Assembly (NCBI RefSeq): GCF_022163125.1
Contig: NZ_CP091881.1
Coordinates: 2,914,001-2,978,000 of the forward strand
From: Paenibacillus sp. HWE-109
GTDB lineage: Bacteria > Bacillota > Bacilli > Paenibacillales > NBRC-103111
Length of the DNA: 64,000 nt
Direction of reading: 5' to 3'
The translations under genes were made by a program, and so were the position numbers. Of this stretch, positions 60,431 through 64,000 are shown in pieces (position 1 is the stretch's first letter; each line of letters begins with the position of its first letter). A model generated the notes under the pieces. It saw only the letters and a list, made by a program, of their open reading frames with translations. It did no database searches and was not told where the DNA came from.

Positions 60431-60603
60431 TCTTAATTCCTCCTAATCTCAGGTGATTTTTCTTGGTTGATTAATTTTAAACAACTCAGTCCTGAAGTTC
60501 AAATAAGGTAACCCATTGTAAGAGGGGAAATAAATAGTAGACCGTGATATTAAAGCGGTTTGAAAAGATAACACACAAGCTAAATAAAATAGGTTTTAGA
60601 CTG

Positions 60604-60725
60604 TTTGCAGCCCGGCTCACCGGCCACACAACCCCATCTCATCCCGGAAGCACCAGGAGCGTGAGCTGTAGTTGTTCTAGCCCGACCACCATCGCCGGCG
60701 CGCGCTAGTCAACAAATTTACTTTC
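60604..60725 (-). other. GC-rich structured element 2, relative of element 1
   Basis: The part 60641-60720 aligns with 59265-59340 at about two thirds identity, including TGAGCTGTAGTTGTTC and ACCACCATCGC. The left part has the hairpin-like CCCGGCTCACCGG. It lies in the 473-bp gap 60431-60903, which has no gene, upstream of the HEPN-like gene. Confidence 0.4.
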
Positions 60726-60990
60726 TTCTGACAACCTCATTAATCCTATTATGGGTGAAAAATTGTAAGAGGAACAGGGTACAAGTATTACGAAGAACAG
60801 GAGCGCAGCAGATTTCTTTTTCAATGCGTTTGACCGGTCGAAAAAAAGAGGCGTTTTACTAAATATACTTTTAAATGACCGTTTTTGTCTCCTATACTCT
60901 TAATTACCGAGTATAAAGTGACAATAATAAGGCAATAACATTAATACTCCCCCTTCTATTTATCTGTGCTTTAATATATTCACAAAGACA

Positions 60991-61022
60991 AAAGGTGCGC
61001 TCATAAAAGGCAGCGCACCTAA
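60991..61022 (-). terminator. Terminator downstream of the recombinase remnant
   Basis: AGGTGCGCT (60993-61001) pairs with AGCGCACCT (61012-61020), and on the minus strand TTTTG follows. It lies inside the apparent 3' end of the recombinase frame, which shows that frame is not genuine there. Confidence 0.7.
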
Positions 61023-62070
61023 ATCTCATACGGGGGGACCAGCGGTACGAAACCCTAGAAACATATGAATAAACTATGTGCTCCTTTACACCGGCTGCTC
61101 TTACCCATTCACTAACTTCAAACTTCTTAAGGTGTAGGATCGGGCGAAAATTATATACATGCCTACCCTTGGTTTCAGCAGTAGCATCGCTGATTGACCA
61201 AGAGGAGTAACCCGCTCTTCGAGAGCTTTCTTCGTGCCTCTCGCCCGTGATACATAAGATATTCTCACTCCTAGTCCTCGCATATTTCAAGTAGACGTCA
61301 CGTACTAGGTAAGAGGTGCAGAACCTCGCGGAGCTGTCTGGAAACATCTGTGACTTAACCCATAAGTTTGCCGTTTTGGAACGCATATGTTTTACATTCG
61401 CAGTAATATCACCTCGTCTAGCCAGCTTTTTCAAAGACCAACGAATCGTTGGAATCGCCAATCGACGGATAGGATTCGTTTCGGTGACAAACAATGCTTT
61501 ACAAGTATCATTTCTGCTGTCCAGGTACCTCTTAAGCCAAACCTTACACTCCGTAGTAAAATAAACCTCTCTTTGTTTGGATCCTTTACCATTCACGATA
61601 GCGGAGCAGTTTTCCCAGTTGATGTCTTCAAGGTTTATTTTCTGAACTTCTCCAACGCGGCATCCAGTGCAGTATAGAAACTCTAATAAAGCATGCTCTC
61701 GATTAGAGTAATAGGAAATCTTAAGATGAATTACGTCCTCCTCAATCAGAAATTTCGGAATGCGTTTATCCATCTTTGGTTCTCTCAATTTAATAGAAGG
61801 ATTCCGCGGGAGATGTCCCTCTTCAAATGCAAAACGAAAAAGGGAACGTGCAAAGCGAATGCGATGGCCTAAACTACTAGGTTTTAATCTCTCTGATACC
61901 CTAGCCAAATAGTCTTTAAGTAAGATTAGAGATATTTCCTCTAATTCAAGATCACCAATTACAAGAACTAACATCTTTAATTGTAGAGAGTATGCTTTCA
62001 TTGTGTGTGGATTAAATCCCTAAATACGTTTATCAGCTTCATACAGCATCCACAGATCCTTTAAATTCAT
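61023..62070 (-). pseudogene. Tyrosine recombinase/integrase, inactivated
   Basis: ATG 62070 (GGGAGGG upstream) opens NLKDLWMLYEADKRI, which is cut by an amber TAG at 62022-62020. The frame resumes GFNPHTMKAYSLQLKMLVLV, RLKPSSLGHRIRFARSLFRF, LLEFLYCTGCRVGEVQKINL (catalytic Arg) and VNGKGSKQREVYFT (catalytic Lys strand). After SLKKLARRGDITANVKHM, near 61400, the HxxRH, GH and active-site Tyr boxes are not recognisable in any single frame. The family would end near 61.2 kb. So both the start and the catalytic C-terminus are damaged. It probably marks a past integration of the surrounding accessory genes. Confidence 0.7.
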
Positions 62071-62075
62071 AATAA

Positions 62076-62128
62076 AAAACCCTCCCTAGTTTTGTTAACT
62101 CTAGATTTGCTAGAAATAGGAGGGTTTA
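62076..62128 (-). terminator. Terminator whose 3' arm is the recombinase ribosome binding site
   Basis: On the minus strand AAACCCTCCTA pairs with TAGGGAGGGTTT, then TTTATT and ATG 62070. The 3' arm contains the GGGAGGG Shine-Dalgarno. It could end transcription from 62257 and also hide the recombinase start. Confidence 0.6.
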
Positions 62129-62148
62129 ATCTTATATTCCAATATTTA

Positions 62149-62162
62149 GCTATCGTTTACCG
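62149..62162 (-). repeat. Short dispersed motif, degraded (GCTATCGTTTACCG)
   Basis: A partial copy of the CTATCGTTCTCCGTTAG family between the recombinase remnant and the 107-codon gene. Confidence 0.35.
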
Positions 62163-62256
62163 CAGTTTTAAAGAAGTTTTGCAAAAATAGGGATCATCTG
62201 ACTGTGCAGCAAGCCGGTAATTCTTATTGAAGTAACGTACCCGTCCCTCAACGAAA

Positions 62257-62580
62257 TTACCCAATCCACAGAATGGTATTTTCCGCTTTAAAAGCTAATG
62301 GTAACTTTTCAATAAGCAAATCAATCCTTGTCACCATATACTCCAAATCATTATTCTTCAGATTAGCATATGCCCAAGTTCTCAACTTTATTAGTTCCAA
62401 AAGTGTAGATTCTAATTGTTCTTTTTTTAATTCTACTCCATTCTGAATACCATGAATTTTTAACTCCTCAATAGCTGACTGCCAAAACTTTGTAAAGAAT
62501 TCTTCACTAGAAATTGGTATTTCAAAACCTAGTTCAAATGAATTATCCTCTTGATTCATTCTAAACACACTTACAGACAT
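62257..62580 (-). CDS. Uncharacterised small protein (107 aa), immunity-like context
   Basis: A soluble helical protein with the front SVSVFRMNQEDNSFELGFEI and PISSEEFFTKFWQSAIEEL, ending ENTILWIG. I do not recognise it. A strong GGAGG lies 8 nt before ATG 62580, so it is a real gene. It is one of a leftward series of small low-GC genes with the CdiI-like gene 68 bp upstream. Confidence 0.6.
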   Translation of the reverse strand: MSVSVFRMNQEDNSFELGFEIPISSEEFFTKFWQSAIEELKIHGIQNGVELKKEQLESTLLELIKLRTWAYANLKNNDLEYMVTRIDLLIEKLPLAFKAENTILWIG

Positions 62581-62628
62581 TATTTAGCCTCCAAACTCCG
62601 CCGCGGTGAATTGGAGATAAATGATTAG

Positions 62629-62650
62629 GCTATCGTTTTCCGTTAGTTTC
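62629..62650 (-). repeat. Short dispersed motif (CTATCGTTTTCCGTTAG)
   Basis: A well-conserved copy located directly downstream of the CdiI-like gene (stop at 62649). Confidence 0.4.
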
Positions 62651-63146
62651 ATCGTCTTTTGAAACCGATTGTGATTTCCCCGTCATGATAAAGTTCAATT
62701 ACATATTTCGATGGGGATAAAAAATATACATCCGAACTAACTGCCAACAAATCATCAATTGCACTTATGGCTTTATGAAGTTGAGCTTGCAATACAGGGA
62801 AATCCCCATAACTCCAAAGAATGAATACATTTTCTTCAATTAGTTCCCCATATTTTTTAATAAGGATGGTCTCGATTTCATTTACATTTCCTACAACCAT
62901 TTTGTAGTTTACATTTTCCCAATCAATTCTTGACCAAGGGGAAAATGGATAGTTTTCTCCGAGATAATCATATATTTCATCGCTTTTTTCTTTTGAATAT
63001 ATGTTAGTACCCTCTCCCAATGCATTAACACATTCCTCGAATAATACGCCAAACTCTTCTTTGTGTTTTAACTTCTGTTTATTGAGTAGTTGTTCCAGTC
63101 TCCACTTTCTATCCTGTTTCCCATTCACGTTGTCACCATTCCTCAA
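62649..63146 (-). CDS. CdiI-like immunity protein
   Basis: A 165-residue (or 159, from GTG 63128) cytoplasmic protein. YDYLGENYPFSPWSRIDWEN, the WSYGDFPVLQAQLHKAISAI block and the end SSDVYFLSPSKYVIELYHDG with EITIGFK follow the pattern I know from contact-dependent-inhibition immunity proteins (CdiI, E. coli/Neisseria-like group). It would bind and block a toxin nuclease tip. No cognate toxin is seen within the window, so it may be an orphan protecting against neighbours. Both TTG 63146 and GTG 63128 are possible starts. Confidence 0.55.
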   Translation of the reverse strand: MRNGDNVNGKQDRKWRLEQLLNKQKLKHKEEFGVLFEECVNALGEGTNIYSKEKSDEIYDYLGENYPFSPWSRIDWENVNYKMVVGNVNEIETILIKKYGELIEENVFILWSYGDFPVLQAQLHKAISAIDDLLAVSSDVYFLSPSKYVIELYHDGEITIGFKRR

Positions 63147-63192
63147 AAACGGCTAGCTTTACATTAACGTATCTCAGCGAACAGATGCTTCA

Positions 63193-63213
63193 CTATCAGT
63201 TCCCCGTTAGTTC
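63193..63213 (-). repeat. Short dispersed motif, variant (CTATCAGTTCCCCGTTAG)
   Basis: A diverged copy in the 86-bp gap between the partial gene at the right edge and the CdiI-like gene. Confidence 0.3.
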
Positions 63214-63232
63214 AATATTGCTTATTTAGTTA

Positions 63233-64000
63233 CTAATTTATTGTAAACTCTCCACACAAAACATGAGCTTCATAGGATCTTTCCTTCAAGGGTACAAGTA
63301 CTGGAGAAACAACCCGATAATTTCCTGATGGAATATTATTCGTATATTTACTTATATCGTATGTGTGTGTGATTTGAGTATGAGATTCAAAGCTTTTCTT
63401 TTCTTGAGAAAAGCCAACTGCTTTTTCGCGATATACGTCCTGCCAATTACCGTCAATTTTCTTTTGGATATAAAAACTATCTTCATACGTTAACTGTTTG
63501 TCTGTATCGTTTTTCCATGTAAAAATAATTTGCTTTGTATTAGGAGAATATGAAGATTCTTGTGGAATAACTGTAACGCCTTTTGCTGCGTTATTAGCAA
63601 CATCTTTATAACTAGACGCTGTCGAAATGCTATTTCCAACCATTGGCTGAGAAAACTTCGCTTCAATTATTTTTATTTTGTATTTATTCCAAAGTTCATC
63701 CTCACTGATAATCCCGCTAGCAGTCGGGCTTGATATACTTACACGTCCTGGGTTATAACTTGTGTACTTTTTGTATCCTAAATAATATTGCGGATTCCCG
63801 AGATCATAATTTATGAATGTACCGCCCTGACCTTGAACAAAACCATCAAATAATGTAATGCTAAACTGTTCTTCATTAGACATTAATTTTTGTGTAATCT
63901 TTTCTCCGTTGGCTAAGTGCTCATCCCATTTTATATATTTTCCATGTCCCTCATCCATACCAATTCCGGCATAATCACAAATGATTGTATCGTCAATCAT
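63233..64000 (-). CDS. Big_14-type Ig-like protein, 5' end possibly outside window
   Basis: The last 120 residues, with IIFTWKNDTDKQLTYEDSFY, IQKKIDGNWQDVY and PSGNYRVVSPVLVPL, match the bacterial Ig-like Big_14 domain, usually C-terminal in secreted or lipoprotein-type surface proteins. The N-terminal part (IIDDTIICDYAGIGMDEGH, ITLFDGFVQGQGGTFINYD) is unknown; M56-like anchors are often found upstream in such proteins. The frame is open to the right edge at 64000, where an ATG sits by chance or as the true start, so it is best treated as partial. Confidence 0.55.
   Translation of the reverse strand: MIDDTIICDYAGIGMDEGHGKYIKWDEHLANGEKITQKLMSNEEQFSITLFDGFVQGQGGTFINYDLGNPQYYLGYKKYTSYNPGRVSISSPTASGIISEDELWNKYKIKIIEAKFSQPMVGNSISTASSYKDVANNAAKGVTVIPQESSYSPNTKQIIFTWKNDTDKQLTYEDSFYIQKKIDGNWQDVYREKAVGFSQEKKSFESHTQITHTYDISKYTNNIPSGNYRVVSPVLVPLKERSYEAHVLCGEFTIN

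Noticed and set aside
60904..61022. Apparent C-terminal extension of the recombinase frame
   Set aside because: A terminator hairpin lies inside it and recombinases of this family end about 180 bp earlier.
1..64000. CRISPR array, tRNA, rRNA or riboswitch
   Set aside because: I looked for regularly spaced direct repeats, tRNA-like cloverleaf ends and known leader motifs and saw none that I could support.

Overview
The window looks like chromosomal DNA of a Paenibacillus-type Bacillota bacterium. The grounds are: strong AGGAGG-like ribosome binding sites with many TTG starts; a YesN/YesM-type two-component pair next to LplB/YtcP-type sugar permeases and a LipO-type binding lipoprotein; SLH-anchored surface proteins; and an accessory gene set typical of soil Paenibacillaceae. 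I saw no rRNA, tRNA or CRISPR array. This assignment rests on gene content and style only.

Layout. 0-8.4 kb: end of a DHA2 efflux pump, an LQRTIGN-motif protein that may be a secreted or injected effector, DoxX, a CapA-like / ATP-grasp pair, class I fructose-bisphosphate aldolase, an ABC-like ATPase and an AraC regulator. 8.6-13.5 kb: two translationally coupled exported proteins, a metallophosphoesterase and a PQQ-type sugar dehydrogenase. 14.3-16.6 kb: a kinase remnant, then two immunity-type proteins that share a TPR front half and carry different C-terminal domains (DUF5713, Imm51), then a third small gene. 17.5-22.9 kb: an IclR-controlled catabolic operon (SDR, IlvD/Edd dehydratase, M20 hydrolase, HAD phosphatase). 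23.6-27.0 kb: a GC-rich island, probably acquired from a high-GC donor, with an efflux pump, an epimerase-like protein and a divergent TetR gene that appears leaderless. 27.3-30.3 kb: small genes, including a frameshifted HD-domain gene.

31.0-46.9 kb is one large carbohydrate locus. A response regulator and sensor kinase are followed by an exported beta-helix protein with both a cohesin and a dockerin, a very large glycoside hydrolase, two sugar ABC permeases and their binding lipoprotein, and an exported cohesin protein ending in three SLH repeats. Together these could display polysaccharide-degrading enzymes on the cell wall and import the products, in a cellulosome-like way. 47.1-55.4 kb holds ordinary accessory genes with their own regulators (MarR/SDR/broken MFS; HxlR/haloalkane dehalogenase-like), a trpS fragment and an S41 peptidase.

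55.9-64 kb is an AT-rich accessory island read leftward. It has several immunity-like genes without toxins, a decayed tyrosine recombinase, and an operon of three genes: a protein with a HEPN-like R-x4-H motif, a protein resembling the predicted pPIWI-associating nuclease family, and a 96-residue unknown. Each of the two larger genes is preceded by a GC-rich element of about 100 nt, and the two elements are related to each other. I regard this operon as the best candidate for an undescribed defence or conflict system.

Three copies of a nested palindromic repeat of about 270 bp, a 162-bp MITE and a short CTATCGTTCTCCGTTAG-like motif are scattered through intergenic DNA.
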